From positions 575,090 through 639,089 of the forward strand of contig JALLLS010000011.1 in the NCBI GenBank assembly GCA_025094145.1: a stretch of 64,000 nucleotides of DNA. The letters are read 5' to 3'. Origin of the DNA: Spinellus fusiger (lineage: Eukaryota > Mucoromycota > Mucoromycetes > Mucorales > Phycomycetaceae). Below are positions 31,547 to 43,713 of the stretch, in pieces; the stretch's first letter is position 1, and the number at the start of each line of letters is the position of its first letter. The notes beneath the pieces are model-generated. The model was given only the letters and a program-made list of their open reading frames with translations. It was not told where the DNA came from and ran no database searches. Position numbers and translations under genes: made by a program.

Positions 31547-34080
31547 TTAGCCAGGCAGAGGTCCCAAAAACTTATTGAATGCCTAATCCATCTTTGGTAA
31601 CTTTCTACAGAGATGGTTTCACAAGTAGCCTCTATCCTTGGGTGAATTGATCTTTCTCTACACACCCAAAGATTTTCTGGCCTTTAAGCGATGATATATC
31701 CTTCCTTTTACGTAAAAGAAAAAACGCCCCTTTTATGGAACGGTGTTTTAAAATAAAGGTTTGCAAGTATCTAAATTATTTTCTTTTGTGGATACCTCAC
31801 TATCAGATTGTATTATCAATAGAATATATTGCTTATGAATAGCATTGTTTATTGTAATATTATAGATAATACTATATTATGGCTATGGCTACTGCCCAGC
31901 TGCATTCTCTCATAGCAATAGAATTTATACTCTAAAAGCTTTGTGCTTTATTCTTGGGAGATAGATAACTATGCTCAGGAGTATACCCTAGAGATCCTAG
32001 ATAGTATAGAAGACTACCTGAGACTGACTTGAAAGGAGTCTTTACTTGCCTAATAACAATACAATGAGTGTCTTGTGGAATACAATGAGATCAAGCCCAG
32101 ATGAAGACACTGCTTACCTTTTTATCACTAGAATAGCCTTTGGTAGTGTCTATCACCTCCTTCTATTGTTTCTCTTTGTTAATAATAGTACATTACCTTG
32201 ATCACTTATGCTCATCTTGACGAGTACTTGGGTGTTAAGTTGTATGTGCAGTGTGGGAAATAACAAAAGGACAGGATTATCAAAACAAATAATGGTTTTT
32301 CTCTCTCTATTCTGGTGACATACATTCTAGTCTTCACTCATAAAACCCACAAGTCAAATTCACGTCAAATTTATAAATCAAACAATTCACACTCTATTTG
32401 CCTTGAGCCTAAAGCCCAGTATTAGAAACAGTACTTTGTAATCATTAAGCACCACTGTTAATACCAGTTACAATGAGATAATTGAGGTGATTATAAATAT
32501 TGAGTCAATAAATGACTATACTGTTCTTAATATAAGTGAATTTGGTTCTATTTTATGGACAATGACCACTAGAGTTAACTCAGTGTGCTCTATAATAAAC
32601 ATCTTTCTTAAACATTGTTACGCTGCAAATAGTGTGGGCCTAAGGATAATACATTATGTTAAACAATAAATGCAGTGACTGAGTTGTAATTTTGGGGTGA
32701 TTCTTGTTTTATCTTTTGTCTTTACAGCCAATTCTATACTTTCTAATTGCAAAGTCAATCGTCACTGCTTAAACAGGCAAGTAGAGTTCAAAACTGTCCA
32801 TTTAGACATCGAAAAAGCCTTTTTAAACACTTTAGCCAATCATAAGAATATTGCAGTTTTATTCTCAGGATATTTCCTTATATATCCCAAAAATCTTTGG
32901 GTATGTATCAAAGGATGTCTTTTTGTGTATAACCTGATTTTTGACCAATATTCTTCAATAGGATTTAAGAAGGGCGAATAAAGCGGCATAAATAAAAGCT
33001 TGTACCCATGCTTTTTTATAACTTCGGGTAACGAAGTCTGAGTAATGAATTCTATAGTCATCCATGACAATATAGACACCGTGTTTTCCCTGATAATCTA
33101 ATATATCCATAGTTTTTTCAATGAATCTAATGAAATTAAAGACAGTCGTACACTTATTAGATTTTCTCTTTAGTACTTCATTTCCATCTTTTGTCTTTCT
33201 TTTTTATTATTATTGTCAGGTAGAGTGGATATCTTTTCAATCTTTGTTGCATTGCTCGGCTTGATCTGATTTGTAAAAGTTTAAAATTCCCCAGGTGAAA
33301 ACTCAACCGATAATATATACGTTGACACCTACGTCTTTGAGGACCTTGGCAATAACAGGTTTTCCTACTTTAGACCAGCCACAACCTTTTTTTATATGAT
33401 TATTGAAGCCATATTCTTCTATAAAACACGATTTTTCGTATAGTCTACACCAGTAGCCTTCCAAACAGTAAAAGTCAATTCGTAATCTGACTTCTATCAG
33501 AATTCCTTTCAACATTATACAGCCTGATGTTTTTAAGAAAAAGCCTGTAATATTTCACCATGTGGTTTCTTACTAAAGAAATAGTAACTAATATTTCTTC
33601 AAAACTAGAACAAAGCAACTTTGCTGTATCATCAGCAGTGATGCAAGCATTAATATCCACTTGCTCAAACAAATATAACGTATGTTTTGCCCCTAATTTT
33701 GTATTACCGCAAGAAACACCAGATTTAACTTTTGATTCTCTTTTGATCTAGCCTAAGGGGTGGACCGTTTAATAACTTTGATTCGATTTTTATTTTATTT
33801 TTAGGCTGTAATTCATCGTATGTCTGTCATTTTAGCTGGCTTAGGAACGTTATTCTCTTCCTCAGTTATGAGTTCAAAAAATCTTTCTATACTAGCCTCA
33901 CCATATTTCTTATAAAAATAGTGTGCAAAGTTTCTTTGAGAAACTGCTGGTACATCTGGCATATCTTTATTTTCGATATTAGGGGTGATGATAATTGAGT
34001 TGGCATCAGCAAGATCGATCAGTTTGACGTATTCAAAGACCTGTATTTCAATACAGTCCCAAGTAATAAATGACTAGACA
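31547..34080 (-). pseudogene. DDE transposase relic interrupted by a TIR element
   Basis: Minus-strand pieces, in order: FAHYFYKKYGEASIERFFEL (about 33,950), YLFEQVDINACITADDTAKL, EKSCFIEEYGFNNHIKKGCG (first catalytic block; Asp reads Glu), VIMDDYRIH, GYKLLFMPLYSPFLNPIEEY and TKRHPLI. There the 1.25 kb element 31,661–32,905 intervenes. The frame resumes at 31,658 and ends with VESYQRWIRHSISFWDLCLA and a stop near 31,547. Many frameshifts are present. The family is the DDE-superfamily endonuclease common in Mucorales, related to the gene at 28.7 kb. Confidence 0.7.
31661..32905 (+). mobile_element. TIR element without nuclease gene, TA duplication visible (copy 5)
   Basis: TA (31,659–31,660), then CACACCCAAAGATTTTCTGG. 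At the right end, AAAAATCTTTGGGTATG is followed by TA (32,906–32,907). The 1,245-bp interior has the shared 5' segment (31,661–32,170), the small-ORF region (32,420–32,670) and the shared terminal segment (32,730–32,905). The flanks rejoin at a single TA into the DDE transposase relic, which proves the boundaries. Confidence 0.85.
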
Positions 34081-34259
34081 AAAAATCAAAACAATTGATT
34101 ATTATTATTTTGAAAAATAAAAGCATATCTATCAGTCCAAAATGTTCATAATAAATGGTTCATGGAATAAAACAAGATTTATAGTATTCATTCTTTAGAT
34201 GATTGTCTACATTTTTATTATAAATATATTGCTCAGTACTTTATAACAAGGTCTTTATT

Positions 34260-35080
34260 CTTCATCACATAGGGGCACCTTCTTGGAAGAGCATGGTCTC
34301 ATTGAGGTCCTCTTGCGATTGAAGGAACTAGGGAAGAGATTATTTAGCAAGTACATTGACATACTTGTCTTGATTAACTGATCCCTCTAAGAGTACAAGA
34401 GGTCCTACACCTCTACATCAAAAGCAACCCCAAACCATGACTGAACCCTTGTCATACTTGTATGTATGTTGTGTATGACGCTTCTCATACCTTTCACTTA
34501 TCTTACTGACCACTCTAGTCCGTTTATCATTGCCAATAACTGTAAAACGGGACTCATCATACCAAAAAACATTATTTCACCTATCCACTGGCCAGTCAAC
34601 CTTGTTTTTACACCATTCCAATCGTCTTTGCTTGTGAGTAAGTGTCATAATAGGTTTTATTGATGGTGAGCATGAAAAAAACCCGAGTTCATTCATATAT
34701 TTTATAAATGTCCTACGGCAAATATTCACGCCTGTATCATTCATATTTTTCAAATGATATGCAATTGTTTGCATAGAGTTTCTACGAATAGACAAGACGA
34801 TAGCCAGTTTTGAAGTAGATGACACCTTTTCAAGTCTTCCTGTATGCAATTTTAAGTTGAATTATACCTTTGTTTTTATACAATAAGAAAATCTTGCCCA
34901 CTGTGCTCTTTGGGATGTCAAGATCATCAGAAATCTCTTGGTAACTAGCATGTCTTTTCTATTGTCCTATGATTTAACCTCTAATAAACAAACCATGCTT
35001 TATTCTTTTGATAGGACCATCTTCATGTTCTTGGCTAATAGCCTGCTTATTTTTATTGCTTAAGGTCATCTGTTGAATAA
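34260..35080 (-). pseudogene. Tc1-like transposase relic, different subfamily
   Basis: Minus-strand blocks: a helix-turn-helix region near 35,050–34,900, then RRTFIKYMNELGFFSCSPSI, KQRRLEWCKNKVDWP, NVFWYDESRFTVIGN (first Asp), GSVMVWGCF and GVGPLVLL. Stops appear after GCF and later, and the D-x-N-P-x-E block is lost. It differs clearly in sequence from the Tc1 copies at 14 and 21 kb. Confidence 0.65.
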
Positions 35081-35454
35081 GTTATGAAAGAACAGAACAG
35101 AAAAGAAAAATTTATCTTTTGTCTGGTCAATTATTACTTGAGACTGTATTCAACTCTTTTTCAGAAGAACTGGCATCATAAACTCTTGTGTTTATGTCAA
35201 TATAGTATTCGAAATATATTATTTATTAAAGAAAAGAAAATGAGTATACCTACTTGTGCTTTAAAATACTTTGCTCAGAAATTCTTAGCTTTAGTCTGAA
35301 TCGATCAAGTCAAATTTTTGAATTCTTTCCATATAAATCTGAATATCTGTATGCGTTTGTCTGAATATGGTTAAGACAAAAAGTCTGAAAATATATTTAT
35401 TTTCGTTCAAAAAAAATCGTCTGAATTTGAACTCAAAATAGTGTATAATATGTA

Positions 35455-35765
35455 TATTTGGGCAAGGGGTTCGTTCTTTAAGACTCGCAGGACCTCGGGG
35501 AAGGCTGGCTGCTCTTGTATCTGTGGGAGTTGGCTAGCTTTAGGGCGGTGAGTCGGGGAGAACTTGGCTTAGAGGGTTGAGTGGATTATGGGAGTCGTAG
35601 TCTGGAAGAGGCACTCTGGTACGGGGTCTATAGGGGCACGAGAGAACAGGTAACGGCGACCTTCTCTAATAACGGACCAACGAAACGGACAAACAAGGGA
35701 ACAAACAGGAACAGAGCAAGAACCAACAACTTAACTTGACCTTAGGTTTATACTACCCTTCTTAC
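35455..35765. repeat. GC-rich, purine-rich anomalous segment
   Basis: About 300 bp of much higher GC content than the surroundings, with G-rich plus-strand words (GGGGAAGGCTGG, GGGAGTTGG) passing into an AAC/GGAAC-rich tail (ACAAACAAGGGAACAAACAGG). No ORF of note and no tRNA fold found. Possible SINE or rDNA-spacer-like insertion; identity unknown. Confidence 0.4.
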
Positions 35766-38049
35766 GGAATCTAAGTTTTTGTTTTGACTTCTTCTTTTTT
35801 TATTAAAATGTGCAATTGGCTATTATATATACTATTTTCTGAAACATTCCATTACTGTAAATACTTTTAGCAACTTTATCATATCCCACTTCTTTCAGAG
35901 TTAAATTAAGTAACTGTCGACTCAAAAAGTATTCTATAAAAAGGCAACATAAACTACAAAAGTATTTTTCTTTCTTCTAATTGGATTAAGATGCATATAT
36001 AATAGCAATAGTCAAGTGAATGGCAAGTGCTATAGTGATAATGACTCACTTGAGAAGAAAAGACCATATACTGAGCCTATGATTTGAGGATAGTTTTCAG
36101 TTGATCGCTTGTGTGTGAGTTCAATAGTAGCTGCTTGGTGTGACTATGACTTTCAGGGTTCAATTGAGCAATGTGTGTGGGTAAATATATTAAGTGTGTT
36201 TGACAGTGAGATGATTGTATACGACAATGTGTACTATCTCATTAAACTTCAGTAACAAAGATGGATGCTGCATAGACTAGTTATTGACAAGTGTTGAGTA
36301 ATATCTGTATACTGCACATATCCAGAGAAAATCACTGCCGGAAATTGAGAAAACAACTCATTGATAAAAGACTGAGCATAAACCAAAGCACAACAACAGC
36401 AATGGGCAACACAGAGTGATAGTTAATCTTGACTTGTAGATTCAAAAGTATCTGACAGTAATCTAAGAGACTAAAGGATACAACAAGGGATGAGTCAGAG
36501 TCTGAGACAAAGAACAGGTACAGATCATGTTTATTGTAAGCAATACTAAAGATAATTGATTAATTAGGGACAATGAACTGACAATTGTATGGTATATTAT
36601 CTAGCTATGATTTCAAACGATAGTCAATCTCTTATGATACTAAGATTTAGTTATCTTTATCACTTCATTTATTATTATTACTAATTGTGGTATGGATGTA
36701 CTATATTTATTATAAAAACAAGCTATATAAGCTGAATTATTACAAATAATACAATATATATAATCTATTTATAGTAGTAGTTAAACATCAGATATCGAAT
36801 AAGAACAATTACACTTTAAATTATTTTAGATTCCAACTCTACCTTTAAAAGGGATTCTCAATCCATCTCTTTATGTAAATATGTCTACTACTGACTATTT
36901 TTTAACTCACTGTTGTTCTTAATATAGGATAATATAATCTACCATCTATTCCGATAAGATACTATATTCTTCAGGATGAGTTTATGGAAAGCATTACACT
37001 GAGAACAAAGTAAAAGAGGCGGAACATACTCAAATATTTGTCTCTCACATCTGCATAATGTAGCGGCAAACATCTGGCTTTAAAGCAATCATAAAAAACT
37101 TGATCTATCCATGTTTAAAGAAATAAAAGAATCAGTTGGCTCATATTTTTTCTTCTATTCATAATGTTGATCATATATAAACTAGTTTTAAGTCATTGTT
37201 ATATCATTAAATATGTATAAGAGATGCACATGTAGTCGTGATAGACTATAGTCTTTAAATCACATCAAGAATTTAATAATGTCTACACACTGGTCTTTTT
37301 TATAAACATGATGAATATAACATTTCATTTTATCTTCTTGTTTCTAATGAATACATTTTTCCCCATACCTCACAAAAGAGTAGGTCATATTTGGACCTTG
37401 ATACCTCTAGTTTTTTATTTTTATTTTTGGAGTAGCCATTATAGGACTCTTATATACTATCTCATTCTTTCTATCTCCATAAATCACCCCTTGTTGTTAT
37501 TATTATTTTTTATAAGAAAAGTCATTTGTATTACGTTGGGATAAGATGATTCTGAGCTTGTGTTCTTACAGCATTTAAACACTGGATACATATACTGTGC
37601 ACTATTGGCATCCTTATTTCTATGGTTTTTATCATATAAATGTGAGGTATCTTAAGAAATAAAAGATTAATTTTATTTTTCTAAAACTTATATGTGTAAG
37701 ATTCTATGCTTTATTTTATGTGGATTGAACTTGAGATTCTTTAAATAAATAAATAAACAAGTCCATATCCACCTATCTCTTGGTCAGTCATTCTATTTGA
37801 ATCCGCTTTCTATTTATAATGAACACTTAGCACATTCCTATATCATAATTGCTGTATAGAGAAATAAATAGAAAGAAAAGAAATAGGCAGCTACTAAATT
37901 CTTGTCAGTCACTTTGGACTGATGAGTTCGCATTGGATGTAATCCATGTTGAAAAATACATCACGTGATATCGGAATATCAATTCACCCATCTCCGTCTA
38001 ACTTCTTTCTCTGTCTTCACTTTTTGCTCGTTACCTTTTCCCGTGTCTC
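35766..38049. other. AT-rich spacer without supported gene; promoter region at the right
   Basis: No exon chain seen. A hydrophobic 78-codon frame at 37,308–37,544 is composition-driven. ATCACGTGAT, a perfect palindrome with a CACGTG core (37,960–37,969), lies about 80 bp before the HECT ligase start and could be a bHLH-type site. Confidence 0.4.
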
Positions 38050-41000
38050 ATGTCATCCTTTGTTGATAATCGAGGCTCCCCGAACCAGCAAACCTCATTT
38101 ATTTATCAGACAACAACACCTGAGGTAGCATCAGTAACTTCTTCAGTACCACGATATCCTACAGGGACAACTACCAGCTTGTCACGGGAAGAGGACACAA
38201 AGCAAGATGCATTTACCTGTTACGAAGAAGGCCTCGACTATACAGTGTCTCGACTATCCCACCAGGAAGAAGTTAGATTATCGACAGAGACAGATCCCTC
38301 CAAAAGACGTGCTTCTACTATGAAAACCCCTGTCAAAATAGCTGATACTATGCTACAAACAAAAGAACCATGCACCATTAGTCATGGTGCACGCCATTCT
38401 ATCCTCTGTCAGCGTTTTCCTTGTCATCTCAAGCCAAAATGTTCTTCGCCCTCTTCTTTATCTACGCCTGTCTCTTCTATCTATAAATCAAGGCCTTCAA
38501 TGACAAGTGAACAGACAGTAAAATACCAAAAGTTGAAAAGAGTCAAAGAAGCAAAGAAAGACTATGAATTCTTGATAAAACAATACTATACACAGCTTAT
38601 GCATGGTTGTGGACAATCCAACTGTCGTAATAAGTTCTGTCATGCAGGAAGAGGTAGATAAAATAGCAGAGTTGCAGACTTACTCGTGTATTGTATGGTT
38701 AGGCAGTATTCTGGATTTGCACCACCAGGCTGCTATGATGATGGCGACTCAACTTGCCCATAGATCTGACCGCTATTTATGTATACTTCATTCAGCAACA
38801 ACGACAACAGCAACAGTAACGACAACAACAACGACAACAAAATTACATTCACTACCAAAGCCATGGGCTCTATCCCCTTTAATGTCTTTCTTCAATCCAA
38901 CCCCTTCTCAACAACCCATTCGACATTTCCATACATCCCAACATACACTAGAACGAAAAAAAAAGTTAGATGAAGATACAGGCTGGCTTTCTTATGTCTG
39001 GAGTTTATGGGATTCTATTGATACCCATATCATTCCTCAAGACAACGATAATGCACTCGACAGCGACTCTGATAACTCTAGCGAAGATTGCGATGCTCAC
39101 AGTGAAAGTATGCTTCTTGCTATCCAGCCCATTACTATTGACCGTATTACAGCCATGCAACAACTTCATATTTTAATCACCTCCAACTATACTGAACAAA
39201 TGAAGCACTGGTGTCGAAGTGTTTTCCAGAACTGGGAGGGGATTGGAAACAGTTTCTTATCACGAGAGTATATCGAATGGAATGATCAGACAGTGGCTCG
39301 TGTGGATCTTATTCATCTTTCTACCTTTTTCACTAGTCTTCTAGGCACCACAGCTCCTAGACAGAAGATGGCAGAGGCAGTAGCTGATAGCTTTGAAATT
39401 CTGTTGGACCGTATGAATGTTAACCTTAAGAGTATGGTGGATATAAACCATCCTCAGAACTGTGATGGATACCAACTGTCTGCTATGATTGAATGGTGTC
39501 GTTCTTTACTCTGTGTATCAGTATGGGTTGGACATTACCAGTCCTCCAAAAACATAAAAGAACGCATGAACAGTTGGTCTACTATATTATCCCAAAAGCA
39601 TATCCAAGTCTTTGGTACAATAGCCTCTCATAAACAGAGTTTGATGTGTCACTTGTTATTATCAATGTTGACAAGGTAAGATGCCTTACCCACCCTCCCT
39701 CTTTTTTGTTTTGTTTATAACTTTATATATCCATACCTATACCTATCTATAGATTGCACGCCGAGTCCTTGGAGAACCTTGTCGAGCATCTTCAGGATTA
39801 CCTTGTGGAACATTTTCATACTGGGCCCTATCGACAAGGCAACAATGATATAGCTATAATAACAGTGAAATGCCTGGATCTTCTTTGTATGTGTGTCTAG
39901 TATGTTTATCCCGTGACTAAAATGTCTCTAGATCAAGCGAACCAATGCACGACCTTTGGCATCCCTACCTCTCTTTTCTATAATGATCTCATATGTAAAA
40001 AGATGAACATTAAAGAGGAATACCGTGCTTGGAGACGGGTGGATCTTCATGGAGAAGGTCGTTTTCTAAGTGGAATGTCTTGCAACCGATTCTATGATCA
40101 ACCACGTCGTACACGTCTCTTTCTCGCTACACCCCTAGCTTCCTCTTCACCCTTTGTAAATACTTATCAATTCTCATGGTTTAATTACACCTTTTTATTT
40201 CCACCCTCTACCAAACGCAGGATTCTTCAAATGGATGCCATGGCACAAATGTCCCTTGAATATGAAGATGCATGTGTCAATCATACCTTGGTAGTTCATG
40301 CACAGCGCCTATTATCCGATGCACCCACACTAGTTCATCACCTAGAGACACATCTAAGGAGTGCCACCTATCCCTATTTATTACTTGACATTCGACGTGA
40401 GCATTTTGTGGAGGATACCTGGGACCAAGTCTCTCGTAAATGGACTGCGCTCAAGAAACCCCTCAAGGTACGGTTTGTAGAGGGAGGAGAAGAGGGCATG
40501 GACCAAGGTGGGGTTCAGAAAGAATACTTTGGTGTCCTGTTTGAAAAGCTATTATCTTCTCATCTTGGTCTCTTCGAAATGAATGAAGAGACCAGATTAT
40601 ACTGGTTTCGTGCTTCTCCCGCTACAGAAAAAAATGCTGATACTATTCGCCTTTATGAGATGGTAGGAGTGATGATTGGATTGGCCATTTACAATGGCAT
40701 TATGGTCAACCTCCCATTCTCTGATGTGTTATGGAAAGTAGTCATAGCTCCGAGTGAGCGTAATGTGGATACACTGGTGGAACAGCACCAGATCTTTACA
40801 TTGTCAGATCTAGCGAATGGCTGGCCTAGTCTGGGACAAGGACTTCACCAGCTTCTCCATTGGCCGGAAGAAGTGGAAGATGTGTTTGCTAGGAACTATG
40901 AGATATCCATGGAGATCTTTGGGCAAGGAGTGGTGGACATTCCATTGATACCCAAGGGTGAATCCATCCCAGTAACTAATGCAAACCGAGCAGCCTTTGT

Positions 41001-41573
41001 TGAGGATTATTGTGCTTACTTTTTGTACCATGCCCATCGCAAGTCTATTCTGGCAGTTCGAAGGGGTGTATGGAGTGTGATTGGTAGTCGTGCCCTGAGT
41101 CTCTTTACATCCAATGAGCTAAAGATTGTGGCCTGTGGATTGGACAATGCATGTTATGAGAACTTGGATATGGAGGAGCTGCAAGATGTTGCTGATTATG
41201 ATGATGGCTACCATGCTGAACATCTTGTTATTCGGTAAGTCCACTGATCCAGAGATATGAGCCATTCTTGAATGCTGAAAGTATCTTCTTTTTGTGTATG
41301 GATAGCCATTTCTGGTCTATTGTCCACCATTCATTGACAGGAGATCAAAAGCGTAAACTACTCTTTTTTGTTACTGCTAGTGATAGAGTCCCCATTGGTG
41401 GTCTTAAAGAATTGTCTTTTATTATCCAGCGGAATGGACCCGATAGTAATAGACTTCCTACTGCTCTAACATGCTTTTCTCGGTTGTTATTACCAGAGTA
41501 CAGCTCACGGGAGAAACTAAGAAAGCAGCTGGTGACAGCCATTGAAAATTCAAAAGGGTTTGGCTTGGTATAA
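38050..41573 (+). CDS. UBE3A-like HECT E3 ubiquitin ligase with AZUL domain
   Basis: It transfers ubiquitin from an E2 to substrates through a HECT thioester Cys. Exons are 38050–38653, 38703–39675, 39753–39886, 39932–41234 and 41306–41573; phases all match. After a low-complexity Ser/Thr-rich start, residues about 177–202 form an AZUL-type zinc finger (LIKQYYTQLMHGCG, NCRNKFC), diagnostic of UBE3A-type ligases. The middle region is helical with a poly-Thr insert (38,795–38,842) and an acidic patch. The HECT domain fills the last 350 residues: LLDIRREHFVEDTW, VRFVEGGEEGMDQGGVQKEY, VGVMIGLAIYNG, and the catalytic region RLPTALTCFSRLLLPEYSS (active-site Cys) close to the end. ISTIL-like E2-contact features are not resolved by eye. 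Confidence 0.92.
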
Positions 41574-42213
41574 AAAGTGTAACCTTTCTCTTCCTTTATT
41601 TTTACGTTCTGTTCCCACCCAATGTACTATTCTCTCCTATCCCATCTGTAGAATAAAAGAAAGATAGAAAAAGAAAAAGAAACATGACTATTCATAGTCA
41701 CTCTAGTATTTATAATATAAAGTGTCATCTACTTACTCATAGACATTGTCCTATTGGATATTTACACTTGTCCATCATAATAATAATAAAAGACCAAGGA
41801 CATCATTCATTCTAGTGTTTCCTTTTTGGATCGTATTTGTGTTCACTTTTTCTGTTGTACTGGGACGTATCCCAACACAAAGATAAGTATCAAGAGTGTA
41901 CCTCTGAGTTCTAATACTGCAGTCGTGTACCAAGTGCCAAGAAAAAAGCACAAAGAACTGAGATCCTTTTTGCATAGTAACAAAATATAAAATATAAAAA
42001 TCGGTAATCTTAGAATAGGGGTTTTGTTAGAATCCATTTTATCCTTATTGGTAAAGATGGGGAGAATAGAATAGACGCTTTTTTCATTTATTTATTCATT
42101 CACTATTTTTCATAGATTTAGTATTATACCATAAATGGGAAATATATCTTTTTGTGCTTATCAGCCACAACGCAATCTCCAAATTGGTAGAATAAATATA
42201 TAAAAAAAGACTA
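41574..42213. other. Intergenic spacer
   Basis: Contains the presumed 3' untranslated end of the HECT ligase gene (AATAAAAGAAAG near 41,652). No other feature seen before the TIR element begins. Confidence 0.4.
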
Positions 42214-43580
42214 CACACCATAAGATTTTTCTGGCTTTTAGGCGGTAATATCTCTTTCCTTTTTAGACAGAAAACTTATTGCCTTTATGAAGCTGTATTT
42301 AAAATCAAAGGTTTGCAAGTATCCAAATTATTATTTCCTTTTATAGTATACCTCACTATCAGATTGTATTATCAATAGAATAGTGTTGATGAATAAAATT
42401 GTTTATCATAATAGTATAGCTAATACTATAGTATTACTATAGCTACTGCCCAAGTACATTCCCTCATAGCAATAGAATATATAACCTAAAAGCCTTGTGT
42501 TTTATCCTTGGGAGATAGATAACTATGCCTAGGAGTATACTCTAGACAGTATAGAAGAAATAAGACCACCTGAGACTGACTTGAAAGGAGTCTTTACTTG
42601 CTTAATAACAATACAGTGAGTGTCTTGTGGGTTGTAATAAGATCAAGCCGAGATGAAGATACTGCTTAACTTTTTATCACTAGAATAGTCCTTGATAGTG
42701 TCTACATTTTTCTTCTATTGTTTCTCTTTGTTAATAATAGCACATCACCTTGCTCACTTATGCTCATCTTGACGAGTATTTGAGTGCTAAGTTACATGAA
42801 CCAGTGAGAGGTGTTGGAATAAGAAGAATGTTGAAGAAAGAAGGGTTCAAGGTGCTCCTTATTGATGAGTTCAAAACATTCAGTTTCTGTTCTGCCTGCG
42901 AGAACGGTGAGCTTGAGAAATTCAAGAAAATGCAAAACTCAAGACCCTTCAGAAGAGAGAAGAACCCTACAGTGACATGTCATGGTCTTTTAAGGTAAAA
43001 ATATTCCTTTTTTTTATGAAAGCCAGAGAAAAGACCAATAAGTTTATTATTATTATTTTATTTAGGTGCAAAACCCAACAATGTTTGAAAACCATGACCA
43101 AATCTGCTGGATCTTCTGATGAGATTATTTCTTAATGCCTTTGGAATCAGGACATGGCAGCAACATTGAACTTTCATGTTCTTTTTGGACTACGAGAAGA
43201 AGGCAAGCGACCCAAGCGCTTTTGTCGATCGAAGACAGTACATTCTGTTGGTACCAAAAGAAAGGAGTCGCCCTTAGCTAGTAGTAGCCAACCCGCCAAA
43301 ACATCAAAAAAAGAATCCAGTGTAGTTATTCCTGCACTAAACCAAGATACACGTAAGTCTTTTTTGAACCATACTACATTTCTATACTATAATTTCCCAA
43401 AGATGCACTAATACTTTATAAAGATAGTGTAGCTATTGCTAGGATAGGCAGACAGAGTTTGAAGTAGTTCATTTAGACAGCGAAAATACCCTTTTTTTAA
43501 AACACATTAGCCAATTATAGAAATAGTGTTATTTTATTGTCCGTGGACTTACTTTTATATCCCAAAAAACTTTAGGTGTG
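42214..43580 (+). mobile_element. TIR element with Fanzor 3' part (copy 6)
   Basis: TA (42,212–42,213), then CACACCATAAGATTTTTCTG. At the right end AAAAAACTTTAGGTGTG is followed by TA (43,581–43,582). The shared 5' segment covers 42,214–42,740, the Fanzor C-terminal exons follow, and the shared terminal segment is at 43,435–43,580. The 1,367 bp size and loss of the N-terminal coding part make it an internal deletion derivative of a copy like 4,872–7,705. It sits between the HECT ligase and DPH6 genes. Confidence 0.8.
42810..43360 (+). pseudogene. Fanzor/TnpB-like nuclease, C-terminal exons (copy E)
   Basis: The exon to 42,995 reads GVGIRRMLKKEGFKVLLIDE (RuvC-II Glu), FKTFSFCSACENGELEKF, VTCHGLLR. 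An intron (42,996–43,065) follows, and then CKTQQCLKTMTKSAGSSDE, a single TAA, and LWNQDMAATLNFHVLFG (RuvC-III Asp) and a basic tail (KRPKRFCRSKTV, GTKRKESPLAS) to a possible donor at 43,353. Both RuvC-II and RuvC-III acidic residues and the four zinc-ribbon Cys positions are present. The N-terminal half and RuvC-I are deleted, so it cannot be a nuclease by itself. It is the best-preserved zinc-ribbon region of this lineage in the window. Confidence 0.72.
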
Positions 43581-43713
43581 TATTCTTCATACTCCGATAT
43601 TTCCTATTTCAGATAGACGGCTTTTTACTGCCCTTTATCAAGCGAATCTTGTTTATTTTTCTTTCTCTTTTCTCCAGTTACTGTTTGCTGTTTCTCTTAG
43701 TTATTTTTACATA

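Noticed and set aside
37308..37544. Hydrophobic 78-codon ORF
   Set aside because: Phe/Ile/Leu-rich because of T-rich composition; no family pattern and no neighbouring exons.
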